A model generated the notes under the pieces. That model saw only the letters and a list, made by a program, of their open reading frames with translations. It was not told the DNA's origin and searched no databases. A stretch of DNA of 60,596 bases from Synergistetes bacterium ADurb.Bin155 (GTDB taxonomy: Bacteria; Synergistota; Synergistia; Synergistales; Thermovirgaceae). Both the position numbers and the translations under genes were made by a program. Shown here one piece after another: positions 1 through 7,034 of this stretch. The DNA lies in assembly GCA_002070395.1 (NCBI GenBank), contig MWDE01000013.1, positions 1-60,596 of the forward strand. The letters are read 5' to 3'. The stretch's first letter is position 1; the number at the start of each line of letters is the position of its first letter.

Positions 1-177
1 CGCTCCCGCCTCCTCGTAGCCGGTCTTTATCCTCTGGATCTGCCGCACCGACAGCCCCAAAGCGGCTGAAGCCTCCCTGCTGGTTATCACCCCGCTCGTC
101 ACCTCTTCAAGAACATGAAGTCTCCGCGCCTGCTTGATGGACAACCTGATGTCACCCTCGTTCTTCATGGGATACAT
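1..177 (-). CDS. Transposase, N-terminal fragment (partial at window edge)
   Basis: Fifty-nine codons are visible, beginning at ATG 177 (a second in-frame ATG lies at 168) and running off the left edge without a stop. They encode a helix-turn-helix of the kind at the front of ISNCY/IS1202 and IS481-like transposases: a segment RRLHVLEEVTSG, then SREASAALGLSVRQIQRIK, where ALGLS and RQIQR fit the turn and the recognition helix. This domain would bind the terminal repeats just upstream (200-252). The catalytic DDE part is not present here; the fragment at 59616-60596 shows what it should look like. The gene appears cut by the window, not decayed. Confidence 0.7.
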   Translation of the reverse strand, partial: MYPMKNEGDIRLSIKQARRLHVLEEVTSGVITSREASAALGLSVRQIQRIKTGYEEAGA

Positions 178-200
178 TCTCTATCAAAATCTAGGGGGGG

Positions 201-252
201 GTGACATTTTCCCTGTCCCCTTAAGGGGTGACATTATCCCTGTCCGGCGACA
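201..252. repeat. Terminal inverted repeat of the left IS, with two tandem binding motifs
   Basis: Two near-identical 18-base direct repeats, GTGACATTTTCCCTGTCC (201-218) and GTGACATTATCCCTGTCC (228-245), lie 27 bases apart between the transposase start and the IS boundary at 252. They differ at one base. The same motif occurs twice, inverted, at the end of the other IS copy (59566-59582 and 59602-59618). They are therefore best read as paired transposase-binding sites in each terminus. Confidence 0.75.
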
Positions 253-269
253 CGGAAATAAAGGTCCCC

Positions 270-299
270 TTGACAACCCAACGGCGGGGGCGTTAACCT
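270..299 (+). promoter_or_regulatory. Candidate promoter of tRNA-Arg
   Basis: A perfect -35 hexamer TTGACA lies at 270-275 and a weak -10 (TAACCT, 294-299) follows after 18 bases, placing the start of transcription just ahead of the tRNA at 315. The -35 lies only 17 bases beyond the IS boundary, so the insertion ends immediately upstream of this promoter. Confidence 0.5.
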
Positions 300-314
300 A
301 GGCGCCGCGGATGC

Positions 315-391
315 GTGTCCGTAGCTCAGCTGGATAGAGCGTCGGCCTCCGGAGCCGAAGGTCTCGGGTTCAAATCCCGACGGGCACGCCA
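315..391 (+). tRNA. tRNA-Arg (anticodon CCG)
   Basis: This is a 77-nt cloverleaf. The acceptor strands GTGTCCG and CGGGCAC pair with one G-U, the D-arm is GCTC...GAGC, and the anticodon stem TCGGC/GCCGA carries loop CTCCGGA with anticodon CCG at 349-351. The T-arm is TCGGG-TTCAAAT-CCCGA, and the terminal CCA (389-391) is encoded. It closely resembles the arginine CCG isoacceptor of other bacteria. It reads toward the etf operon 90 bases downstream. Confidence 0.95.
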
Positions 392-480
392 TCTCCCTTC
401 GATCGCCGCAACCGGCTCCTCCAGTGTGAGGGGCCGTTTTTTCATTAAAGGGACCCGAAAATTTTAAAGGATGTGACCCA

Positions 481-1287
481 GTGCAGATCGCAGTACTTAT
501 TAAACAGGTCCCCGATTCCGACGATGTTCGTATGGATGAGGTTACGGGGACGATGATCCGGGAGGGAGCGGGGGCCATGATCAATCCCCTGGACCTCCAC
601 GCCCTCCAGGAGGCTTTGACAATCCGTTCTTCCCAGGGAGGCGAAGTGGTCGCCCTGTCGATGGGGCCGCCCCAGGCCGAAGCCGCCCTGCGGGAGGCCC
701 TTGCCCTCGGTGCCGACGCTGTGGTCTTCCTGAGCGATCCCCGCTTCGCCGCGTCGGACACCTGGGCCACGGCTCGGACGTTGGCCGCGGCTTGTGAAAG
801 AACCGGGCCTTACGACCTCATCCTTGCCGGTGAAAAGGCGACCGACGGCGAGACGGGGCAGGTGGGGCCCGAAGTGGCGGTGATGCTGGGCGTCCCTTTC
901 AGCACCTATGTCAGCCGTGTTGAATTCGATGGGTGCGGCTCCGTGGAGGTCTCACGGACAGTGGAGGATGGGATCGAAAGGCAGAAGCTCCCCCTCCCCT
1001 GTCTTCTTACGGTCCTCCGAGACATCAATGAACCGGCGATGCCCACCCTTTCGGGGAAAAAAGCGGCCCGCAGGGCCGCCCTCACCGTTCAGGGCATGGA
1101 TTCCCTTGGGCTTTCACCCGACGAAGCGGGGCTTGCCGGGTCTCCCACGAGGGTGAGGAGGATCTTTCGCCCTTCCCTCGCCAGGAACCCCAGGATCTTC
1201 AAGGCTGGAGATATCGAGGAGGGGATTGTGGCATTGTTTGATGAACTCGAAAGCCGCGGCCTCATCGATGAGCAGGGGCCGTCATGA
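481..1287 (+). CDS. etfB: Electron transfer flavoprotein beta subunit (EtfB), lactate dehydrogenase-linked
   Basis: This is the beta subunit of an electron transfer flavoprotein, which binds a nucleotide or flavin and shuttles electrons with EtfA. The 268 residues begin [14 protein letters not shown] and carry [13 protein letters not shown] near residue 36 and the segment [12 protein letters not shown] near residue 120. Both resemble EtfB proteins that partner with EtfA in bifurcating complexes more than the mitochondrial type. Start is GTG at 481, preceded by AAAGGA. The last codons overlap the etfA start (ATGA at 1284), and etfA in turn overlaps an FAD-lactate dehydrogenase. This is the lctB-lctC-lctD order known from Acetobacterium woodii. 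Whether the complex bifurcates cannot be settled from sequence alone. Confidence 0.9.
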   Translation: MQIAVLIKQVPDSDDVRMDEVTGTMIREGAGAMINPLDLHALQEALTIRSSQGGEVVALSMGPPQAEAALREALALGADAVVFLSDPRFAASDTWATARTLAAACERTGPYDLILAGEKATDGETGQVGPEVAVMLGVPFSTYVSRVEFDGCGSVEVSRTVEDGIERQKLPLPCLLTVLRDINEPAMPTLSGKKAARRAALTVQGMDSLGLSPDEAGLAGSPTRVRRIFRPSLARNPRIFKAGDIEEGIVALFDELESRGLIDEQGPS

Positions 1288-2300
1288 GAAACCCTTCGGC
1301 ATCGGGTGACATCCTCGTCCTCGGTGAGGTCAGGTCGGGGCGGCTCCATCGGGTGACGCTGGAACTCACGTCAAAAGCGAGGTCCCTCGCCGATGTCCTG
1401 GGAGGCGAAGTATCGACGCTGTTGATGTATGACCGGATTGACAGGGACCCCCGGACGATCGTTCATTACGGGGCGGATCGGGTGACATGCGTCCGGGACG
1501 AGCGGCTCCGCCTTTTCGACCAGGAGGTCCAGTCCACGATTCTTTCTTTCGTCATCGGGAGTACCGGTCCGGGGATAGTGCTGGCCCCGGCCACTACCTC
1601 AGGCAGGACCATCATGCCCGCCGTCGCCGCCATGGTCGGGACAGGACTGACCGCCGATTGTACCGGGCTGGAAATTGAAGCCGGCACGGGACTGCTCCTT
1701 CAAACGCGACCCGCCATTGGCGGCAACATCATGGCCACCATCACCACCCCGGATGACCTGCCCCAGATGGCGACCGTCCGGCCGAGGACCTTCGCCGTCC
1801 CCGAACCGGACCCTGACAGGGTGGGCCGGGTCGAGGAGTTGACTCTCCCGGACCGCTGTTTTGAAAGCAGGGTCGAACCCCTTGGGCATGAGGGTTCCTC
1901 CGGGGACGATGTCAACATCCAGGACCGGGATGTGATCATCTCCGGCGGCAAGGGCATGAAGAGGGAGGAGAGTTTCAGGCTTCTCAGGGAACTGGCCGAA
2001 CTGCTCGACGGGGGCGTGGGGGCAAGCCGGGCGGCGGTGGACAACAAGTGGATAGCCTACTCCCACCAGGTCGGCCTCAGCGGGAAAGTGGTCGCCCCCA
2101 AAGTCTACTTCGCCGTGGGCATATCGGGATCGGTCCAGCACCTCGCCGGCATGCAGACCTCGGGCCTCGTGGTGGCCATAAACAAGGACCCGGAAGCCCC
2201 GATCTTCCGCGTGGCGGATATCGGTCTCTGCGGCGATCTTTTCGATATCGTGCCCCGCCTGATTGAAGGACTCAGGGAGAGGAAGGGTGTCTCGGGATGA
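1284..2300 (+). CDS. etfA: Electron transfer flavoprotein alpha subunit (EtfA)
   Basis: This is the alpha subunit of the flavoprotein, carrying the conserved C-terminal FAD domain. Visible signatures are ISGGKGMK (about residue 220), GASRAAVDNKWI, and the block GKVVAPKVYFAVGISGSVQH followed by INKDPEAPIF. The N-terminal half is the usual Rossmann-like EtfA domain. The start ATG overlaps the etfB stop and the stop overlaps the next ATG (2297), so all three genes are probably translationally coupled. At 338 residues it has no N-terminal ferredoxin-like 4Fe-4S extension, which some lactate-dehydrogenase-linked EtfA proteins carry. Confidence 0.9.
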   Translation: MRNPSASGDILVLGEVRSGRLHRVTLELTSKARSLADVLGGEVSTLLMYDRIDRDPRTIVHYGADRVTCVRDERLRLFDQEVQSTILSFVIGSTGPGIVLAPATTSGRTIMPAVAAMVGTGLTADCTGLEIEAGTGLLLQTRPAIGGNIMATITTPDDLPQMATVRPRTFAVPEPDPDRVGRVEELTLPDRCFESRVEPLGHEGSSGDDVNIQDRDVIISGGKGMKREESFRLLRELAELLDGGVGASRAAVDNKWIAYSHQVGLSGKVVAPKVYFAVGISGSVQHLAGMQTSGLVVAINKDPEAPIFRVADIGLCGDLFDIVPRLIEGLRERKGVSG

Positions 2301-3715
2301 CCCATTACTCGGCCGTCACTGAAGAGGTCGTCGAAGACCTGAAAAGCCTGGTGGGGCCCCATAACGTGGCGGTGGAACCGGAGAAGCTCGCCTCCTATTC
2401 CCGCGATGAGGTCGCCCTCCAGTTCTGGGACAGGGAATACCGCGCCGAAGTGCTGGTCCTCCCGGAGAGTACGGACCATGTATCGGCGGTCCTGGCCTAT
2501 GCCGATCCCCGGATGATACCCGTTACGCCCAGGGGTGCAGGGACGGGCCTCTCGGGTGGGGCGGTCCCGGCCTTCGGGGGCATCGTCATGGCCTTCGACA
2601 GGATGAACCGCATCCTGGAAGTTGACCTGGAAAACCTTACCCTCACCGCCGAGCCCGGTGTGGTGACCGCCGAGATCCAGGCTGCCGCGGCCAGGCACGG
2701 CCTGGAGTACGCCGGGGACCCCTGCAGCGGCGACGCCTCCTTCATCGGGGGGAACGTCGCGGAGAACGCGGGAGGTAACAAGGTAATTAAATACGGTACC
2801 ACGGGAGCCAACGTACTTGCCCTCGAAGTGGTCCTGCCCTCGGGGAAGGTGACCTGGTTCGGCGGCAAGAGGCGCAAGGACGTCACCGGCCTGGACCTGG
2901 TCCACCTCATGGTCGGCTCCGAAGGCATCCTGGGAGTAATAACCAAGGTGGTGCTCAAACTCGTCCCCCGGCATGAAAAAGTGGTCGACCTCCTCGTCCC
3001 CTTCCCGACCATCGAAGAGGCTATAACCCTGGTCCCACGGGTTATGAGGGAACTGAAAATAACCCCCTCGTCCCTCGAGTTCATGGACAGGAACTCCCTC
3101 CGCATCGTTTCCAGGTACACCGGGAGCACGCTCCCCTTCCAGGAGGCCGGGGCCCACCTGATCATCCAGATCGAGGGCAACGATATGGACGCGCTGTCGG
3201 ATCAGTACGAGGACATCGGCGACTTTTGCCTGGAGAACGGTGCCCTGGAAGTTTTCGTGGCGGACAACCGTAATTTCCGCGACCTCCTGTGGAAAACCCG
3301 CAAGAATATCGCCGAGGCGATCATCGTCTTTTACACGAAATACGCGAAGGAAGACCTGGTGGTCCCAACGGGCAATATACCCTCCCTCCTTAAAAGGGTC
3401 GATGAGGTTTGTCGAAAATACCGGCTTGAGGCCGTCAACTTCGGTCACGTCGGCGACGGGAACATCCACGTCAACCTCCTGGCGGGCGAAGAGAGCGAAA
3501 ACTGGCAAGAGCGGATCGAAGGGGCCAGGAGGGATCTTTATCGGTCGACCAAGGAACTCGGCGGAACCCTTTCAGGTGAGCACGGCGTGGGGCTTAAGCG
3601 GAAGGACTACCTCGGGATGTTCCTGGACGAAGCCCAGGTGGAGTTGATACGGGGAATAAAGAGGACCTTCGATCCCAACCTCATCCTCAACCCGGGCAAG
3701 ATCGTCGATATCTGA
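2297..3715 (+). CDS. FAD-linked (D-)lactate / 2-hydroxyacid dehydrogenase, LctD/GlcD type
   Basis: This 472-residue flavoprotein is of the vanillyl-alcohol-oxidase fold. The PP-loop PRGAGTGLSGGAVP (about residue 75) binds FAD, CSGDASFIGGNVAENAGG is the second FAD contact, and the C-terminal substrate-side motifs are FGHVGDGNIHVNLL and SGEHGVGLKRKDYL. It oxidises a 2-hydroxyacid (lactate or glycolate) and passes electrons to a partner. Its fusion-tight position behind etfB-etfA argues that the acceptor is the Etf, giving an NAD-dependent Ldh-Etf complex. The exact substrate and stereochemistry are inferred. It closes the operon; no clear terminator was seen in the 117 bases after it. Confidence 0.85.
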   Translation: MTHYSAVTEEVVEDLKSLVGPHNVAVEPEKLASYSRDEVALQFWDREYRAEVLVLPESTDHVSAVLAYADPRMIPVTPRGAGTGLSGGAVPAFGGIVMAFDRMNRILEVDLENLTLTAEPGVVTAEIQAAAARHGLEYAGDPCSGDASFIGGNVAENAGGNKVIKYGTTGANVLALEVVLPSGKVTWFGGKRRKDVTGLDLVHLMVGSEGILGVITKVVLKLVPRHEKVVDLLVPFPTIEEAITLVPRVMRELKITPSSLEFMDRNSLRIVSRYTGSTLPFQEAGAHLIIQIEGNDMDALSDQYEDIGDFCLENGALEVFVADNRNFRDLLWKTRKNIAEAIIVFYTKYAKEDLVVPTGNIPSLLKRVDEVCRKYRLEAVNFGHVGDGNIHVNLLAGEESENWQERIEGARRDLYRSTKELGGTLSGEHGVGLKRKDYLGMFLDEAQVELIRGIKRTFDPNLILNPGKIVDI

Positions 3716-3770
3716 AGGTACGGCAGCCCGGTAAGTCAGGACCAAGGCGGACATAATTCCGTTCCCCCTC

Positions 3771-3779
3771 TGGTATGAT
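3771..3779 (+). promoter_or_regulatory. Candidate extended -10 promoter
   Basis: TGGTATGAT (TG-n-TATGAT) lies 54 bases before the start of the exported-protein gene at 3833. No good -35 is visible, as expected for an extended -10 promoter. Confidence 0.4.
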
Positions 3780-3832
3780 ACGGGCGTCTCGCGAGGTTCA
3801 TTTCACAGCTCCGATGAGGAGGTGTGCCCCTG

Positions 3833-4447
3833 ATGAAAGGCAGGACTCCCCTTTTCGTGGTCCTCACTTTTTTGTTCATCCTGTTAGCCCAAGGGGCCCT
3901 GGGCGACCAGGAATGGTACGAACGGCCCCTTTTCCCAGGGGAAGGCCCGGGTGAAGGGCCCCGTTGGGAGGGCTGGTTCTTTGACGGCGAGGGGCGGTGG
4001 CTCAGGGAGGCGGTCGCCCCCGGTGAGGGAGGCGTCAGCAGGTTCTTCGCCGATGTCTTCGGTGATTGGTACAGCCTGGGCCTGGACTCCACCGGGGCCA
4101 TTCAGCCGGTGGACCCACCCGATTGGTACCCATGGGATGACACGCCTGAAAGAAGGGGCCTTCCCCCGAAGGGCAAGGACGAGGTCCTCTACGGCGAGCC
4201 AAGGTATTCCTTCCGGATGGGGGAATGGGAAAACTTTTTTGGAGCCTGGTTCCGAAGGATAGACCCCCCCGGTCTCCCACCCCTGGGTGTGGTCCACCTT
4301 ATCGACAGCAAGGGCGACTGCTTTGTCCTGGTGGTTTACCCGGGATCTTCCCCGAGGCCCGTCAAGAGGTTCGGCTGGTTCACCGGTTTTCCCCCCGGCT
4401 GGGGGATAAAACCCGGGACGACGGTGCTGGTGGAGTTGGAACAGTAA
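3833..4447 (+). CDS. Exported protein of unknown function, Gly/Pro/Trp-rich
   Basis: I do not recognise this family. The 204 residues begin with a clear signal peptide (MKGRTP, then a hydrophobic stretch LFVVLTFLFILLAQGALG, cleavage near DQEW). The mature part is short of lysine and rich in Trp, Gly, Pro and aromatic residues, including repeated W-F/Y-G motifs such as EGPRWEGWFFDGEGRW and a C-terminal beta-like stretch KPGTTVLVELEQ. ATG 3833 is preferred over the in-frame GTG 3824, because the Shine-Dalgarno AGGAGG (3817-3822) is 10 bases from the ATG but only one from the GTG. It stands alone between the lactate dehydrogenase operon and the cold-shock gene. No cysteine-based lipobox is seen. 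Confidence 0.65.
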   Translation: MKGRTPLFVVLTFLFILLAQGALGDQEWYERPLFPGEGPGEGPRWEGWFFDGEGRWLREAVAPGEGGVSRFFADVFGDWYSLGLDSTGAIQPVDPPDWYPWDDTPERRGLPPKGKDEVLYGEPRYSFRMGEWENFFGAWFRRIDPPGLPPLGVVHLIDSKGDCFVLVVYPGSSPRPVKRFGWFTGFPPGWGIKPGTTVLVELEQ

Positions 4448-4460
4448 GCCTGCCGCCGAC

Positions 4461-4489
4461 TTGACAAATCCCTTCGGATACCCTATTGT
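4461..4489 (+). promoter_or_regulatory. Promoter of the cold-shock gene
   Basis: TTGACA (4461-4466) and TATTGT (4484-4489) are separated by exactly 17 bases, a strong sigma-70-type promoter. Transcription would start near 4496, so the message opens directly with the hairpin at 4496-4512. Confidence 0.75.
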
Positions 4490-4495
4490 TCGCCA

Positions 4496-4512
4496 CGGTG
4501 GCAAAGCCACCG
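4496..4512 (+). promoter_or_regulatory. Perfect 5'-terminal hairpin in the csp leader
   Basis: CGGTGGC (4496-4502), loop AAA, GCCACCG (4506-4512): seven uninterrupted pairs at the predicted 5' end of the message. It has no following T-run, so it is not a terminator. 5'-end hairpins are known to protect messages from decay, and cold-shock leaders are often structured; either role is an inference. Confidence 0.55.
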
Positions 4513-4552
4513 AAAACACTTTCTGGCAACAGAAGAAATGGGAGGCAGGATT

Positions 4553-4756
4553 TTGACAACACAGGGTACGGTAAAATGGTTCAACGACGCTAAGGGGTAT
4601 GGATTCATCACAACCGACGACGGTAAAGATGTTTTCGTGCATTTCAGCGCCATCCAGGGTGAAGGCTTCAAGTCCCTCGCGGAAGGCCAGGCGGTTTCCT
4701 TCGAGATCACCGAGGGGACCAAGGGTCCCCAGGCCGCTAACGTCCAGAAGATCTAA
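4553..4756 (+). CDS. csp: Cold-shock protein (CspA/CspB family)
   Basis: This is a 67-residue single cold-shock domain that binds single-stranded nucleic acid and keeps RNA unfolded. RNP1 is KGYGFI and RNP2 is VFVHFSAI, both intact, and the protein ends at the usual place with ANVQKI. The start is taken as TTG 4553, because GGAGG (4541-4545) sits seven bases ahead of it and the family normally begins just before GTVKWFN. The in-frame ATG at 4538 would overlap that ribosome-binding site. The gene is monocistronic, with its own promoter, 5' hairpin and terminator. Confidence 0.93.
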   Translation: MTTQGTVKWFNDAKGYGFITTDDGKDVFVHFSAIQGEGFKSLAEGQAVSFEITEGTKGPQAANVQKI

Positions 4757-4780
4757 ACCTGAAAATTCGTTGAGATGAAA

Positions 4781-4813
4781 AGGGCGGCACCCTAAAGGGT
4801 GCCGCCCTTCGTT
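4781..4813. terminator. Bidirectional intrinsic terminator between csp and the TAXI receptor gene
   Basis: A 12-bp GC-rich stem, AGGGCGGCACCC / GGGTGCCGCCCT, closes on loop TAAA. It is followed on the plus strand by TCGTTT and preceded by a short A-run that gives Ts on the minus strand. It serves csp and probably also the convergent gene ending at 4855. Confidence 0.85.
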
Positions 4814-4854
4814 TATCGAGGTTTGCCCGAAGGTATCCCACCCAAAAATGAAGC

Positions 4855-5805
4855 CTAGAACGTGGGGACCTTCATTCCTATTTCATTATAGTACCTGGCC
4901 GCGCCGGGATGCATAGGCACAGAGATGCCGTCCAGGGCAGTGTCGAGGGTGATCAGCTTACCCTTGGCGTGGACTTTCTGGACGTCGGCTATGTTCTCCC
5001 AGAAGGCCTTGGTGATCCTGTAGACGAGGTTCTCCGGGAGGTCAGCATCGCAGACCCACATGGCCTGGACCGCCACGGTCTGGACATTCTTGTCGACTCC
5101 CCGGTAGGTCCCGGCAGGGACCACGTCCTTGACGAAGAAGGGGTACTGGGCATGAAGCTCTTCAATCATGGCATCGTCGAACTCGATGAGGGTCATGTCA
5201 TGCAGGGTCGCCAAGTCCATTATCGAAGCCGTGGGGTAACCGGCGACGACAAAACCGACATCCAGCTGCCCGTCCTTCATCCTTTCGGTGGTCAGGTTGA
5301 AATCGAGGAAGTCGGCGTTGACATCGGAGTACTTGTAGCCCAGGCTCTTGAAAATAAGGGAGACGTCGACCTGGACGCCGGAACCGGGAGCCCCGACGGA
5401 GACTCTCTTGCCGGGCAGGTCTCGGATGGATGTCACACCTGACTTCTTCATGGCGATGGCCTGGACAGTCTCAGGATAGAGGGAAGCAATGGCGCGGACG
5501 TTCTTGTAGGGCGTCTGGAACATGAACTTGCCGTCGTAGGCGAAGGCAGCGACGTCGTTCTGGACCATGGCCATCTCGATCTGGTGGGTGCCGATCAGGT
5601 TAAGGTTGGCCTGGGACGCGTTACCCGTCTCAGCGGTCACCTGGACGTCCGGAAGGGCCTTGCTGATCACATCGGCCATGCCGCCGCCAATGGGATAATA
5701 AGTCCCGCCTGTGCCTCCCGTGGCAAGGGACAGGAAGGTCTGTGCCGAGGCACCCGCCGCCAGGGCCATAACCAAAACCAGGGCTAGCGCAAAGATCTTT
5801 TTCAT
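4855..5805 (-). CDS. TRAP transporter solute receptor, TAXI family
   Basis: This is a periplasmic substrate-binding protein of the TAXI subgroup of TRAP transporters, which deliver organic acids or amino acids to a membrane permease driven by an ion gradient. The signal peptide is MKKIFALALVLVMALAAGASA. The mature protein starts with the family signature LATGGTGGTYYPIGGGMAD and continues with ETGNASQANLNLIG and RVSVGAPGSGVQVDVS. ATG 5805 is supported by AGGAGG ten bases upstream. No fused DctQM/4TM permease gene is adjacent, so the membrane partner must be elsewhere. The ligand cannot be deduced. A good promoter at 5930-5958 and a leader of about 118 nt precede it. Confidence 0.9.
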   Translation of the reverse strand: MKKIFALALVLVMALAAGASAQTFLSLATGGTGGTYYPIGGGMADVISKALPDVQVTAETGNASQANLNLIGTHQIEMAMVQNDVAAFAYDGKFMFQTPYKNVRAIASLYPETVQAIAMKKSGVTSIRDLPGKRVSVGAPGSGVQVDVSLIFKSLGYKYSDVNADFLDFNLTTERMKDGQLDVGFVVAGYPTASIMDLATLHDMTLIEFDDAMIEELHAQYPFFVKDVVPAGTYRGVDKNVQTVAVQAMWVCDADLPENLVYRITKAFWENIADVQKVHAKGKLITLDTALDGISVPMHPGAARYYNEIGMKVPTF

Positions 5806-6117
5806 GGAACGATCGCCTCCTCTTTTGTGATCAGGTATCGAGTTCCGTACCTTTGACAGGTCCCGCAAGGCTGTATCTTGAGATCACCTCCCTGGAGGAC
5901 TGCTCATAGGGCGATTCAATGCGCCCTCAATTTTAAACAGAAAGTAAGAAGGGTTCAAGTTCACCCCCGCAGGTTTCTTCCCGGCCGTCATAGGCCCATA
6001 TTATCAATATTACTCGCTCGAACCCTATTAGTATATACTTACAATGCAGAACTTCGACGAACCCGCGTGCCGGGCCTCTGGTCCCCACGCGGTCAGGGAG
6101 GAAGGGTTTTAACGATA
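5806..6117. other. Divergent intergenic region with a structured leader
   Basis: These 312 bases lie between the divergently read TAXI receptor and HutP-like genes. The TAXI side holds a transcribed leader that can form AGGGCG/CGCCCT at its 5' end (5908-5927), a CCTCC/GGAGG hairpin (about 5886-5897) and AGGTA/TACCT close to the start codon. Beyond the TAXI promoter there is an AT-rich patch (6001-6045) that may contain the promoter of the HutP-like gene. No further gene is apparent. Confidence 0.5.
5930..5958 (-). promoter_or_regulatory. Promoter of the TAXI receptor gene
   Basis: On the minus strand TTGAAC (5958-5953) and TAAAAT (5935-5930) are exactly 17 bases apart. The start of transcription would fall near 5923, right at the 5' hairpin of the leader. 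Confidence 0.65.
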
Positions 6118-6666
6118 ATGCGGGACTTATGGGGTTTGACAAGGAAAAACGGAACAGGACAGGAAGAGGTACCCGAGAGGTCATTTCTAAGCGCTCCCGG
6201 TGACGAATCGGTCTCCGGGCGGAAGGTGATGGAACTCTCGGTGACCATAACCCTCACTGACGACAGCCAGATAGGCCGGTCCGCCCTCATCCTCGCTTCC
6301 ACCACGGGGCCGGAAGAGGAGAGGATCCTGAAAGAACAGATCGCGGGGTTCGGCTGGAAGGCCGTGGCGACCGAGGTCGGCGGCCTGGCCGGGGATCTCC
6401 CCCAGAAGATCACCAGGGCCGTGGTCGGGGCCGCCCTGAACGGTGAGATAGTCCGGAAAAATGCCAACGAGATGCACGCCCTGATGCATGCCGCTTTTGA
6501 AGCCATGAACGGGTTCATCTCGGTCGGTATGCTGGAGACGAGCATCGGCATGAAGATCGGTATCGTCCGGAACAGGCACTGGATCGCCGTTGCGGTCGTC
6601 GGCGATTCAGCCTACCATGCCGTCGCCCACCATGAGCGGTGCGGGCTGGGGGTAATGCATATCTGA
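6118..6666 (+). CDS. hutP: HutP-like histidine-responsive RNA-binding antiterminator
   Basis: The C-terminal 145 residues align along their length with Bacillus HutP, the hexameric Mg- and L-histidine-dependent protein that binds NAG-repeat RNA and prevents termination in the hut operon. Landmarks are [25 protein letters not shown] (the metal-binding HxxxH of HutP) and the C-terminal [11 protein letters not shown], matching HETFGVGINHI. Start 6118 (GGGAGGAAGG upstream) gives 182 residues with a charged N-terminal extension. ATG 6229 would give the usual length but its GGAAGG lies only two bases from the codon. No hutHUIG genes are in the window, so the target is unknown. Confidence 0.8.
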   Translation: MRDLWGLTRKNGTGQEEVPERSFLSAPGDESVSGRKVMELSVTITLTDDSQIGRSALILASTTGPEEERILKEQIAGFGWKAVATEVGGLAGDLPQKITRAVVGAALNGEIVRKNANEMHALMHAAFEAMNGFISVGMLETSIGMKIGIVRNRHWIAVAVVGDSAYHAVAHHERCGLGVMHI

Positions 6667-6685
6667 CCCGTGGAGGCCGCCCTTA

Positions 6686-6714
6686 TTGTATTTTCCGGAG
6701 CCCTGTGTTACATT
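6686..6714 (+). promoter_or_regulatory. Candidate promoter of the rpmE operon
   Basis: TTGTAT (6686-6691) and TACATT (6709-6714) are 17 bases apart, 48 bases before the rpmE start. Match to consensus is moderate. Confidence 0.4.
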
Positions 6715-6761
6715 CCTTCCTTGTGGCAAGAAAAGATCGTTTCTCCATGGAGGTGCGCTCA

Positions 6762-7010
6762 GTGAAAAAGGATATCCACCCGAAGTATGGTGAATGCAAG
6801 GTGACCTGCGCTTGCGGGAACTCCTTCGTGACCGGCTCCACGGTCGAGGAGATCAAGGTAGCCGTTTGTTCCGCCTGCCACCCGGTATTTACGGGCAAAC
6901 GGGGCACCAGGGTGTCCGAGGCCGGCAGGGTCGAAAAGTTCCAGAAGAAGTACGCCGGTACCCGCTTTGGAAAGGCCCCGGAGGCCGAGGAAGAAGAGAA
7001 GAAGGACTGA
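6762..7010 (+). CDS. rpmE: 50S ribosomal protein L31, zinc-binding type
   Basis: L31 bridges the two ribosomal subunits. The core [22 protein letters not shown] and [12 protein letters not shown] contains the four cysteines of the zinc-binding (C+) form, and [14 protein letters not shown] closes the family domain. GTG 6762 is the start: GGAGG is eight bases upstream, and the encoded VKKDIHP is the usual N-terminus. At 82 residues it is longer than most L31 proteins (about 66-70) because of an acidic/lysine tail rich in Glu (EAEEEEKKD). It heads a translation-related cluster with prfA and prmC. Confidence 0.95.
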   Translation: MKKDIHPKYGECKVTCACGNSFVTGSTVEEIKVAVCSACHPVFTGKRGTRVSEAGRVEKFQKKYAGTRFGKAPEAEEEEKKD

Positions 7011-7034
7011 CAGCGGTATATTAGAGGTGAATCC

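Larger units (their letters stand above)
1..252 (-). mobile_element. 5' part of an ISNCY/IS1202-like insertion sequence, cut by the window edge
   Basis: This is the start of an insertion sequence whose transposase is read on the minus strand. The outer boundary is placed at 252, where the minus strand begins with TGTC and then the motif GGACAGGGATAATGTCA. The same TGTC-N-CGGACAGGG arrangement, in opposite orientation, opens the second copy at 59559. The element runs off the left edge, so its other end and any target duplication are not visible. Family assignment rests on the transposase pieces seen at both window ends. Confidence 0.75.

Noticed and set aside
2105..3508. Long minus-strand open frame opposite the lactate dehydrogenase gene
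   Set aside because: It is the antisense shadow of a well-conserved gene in GC-rich DNA, and its translation resembles no family.
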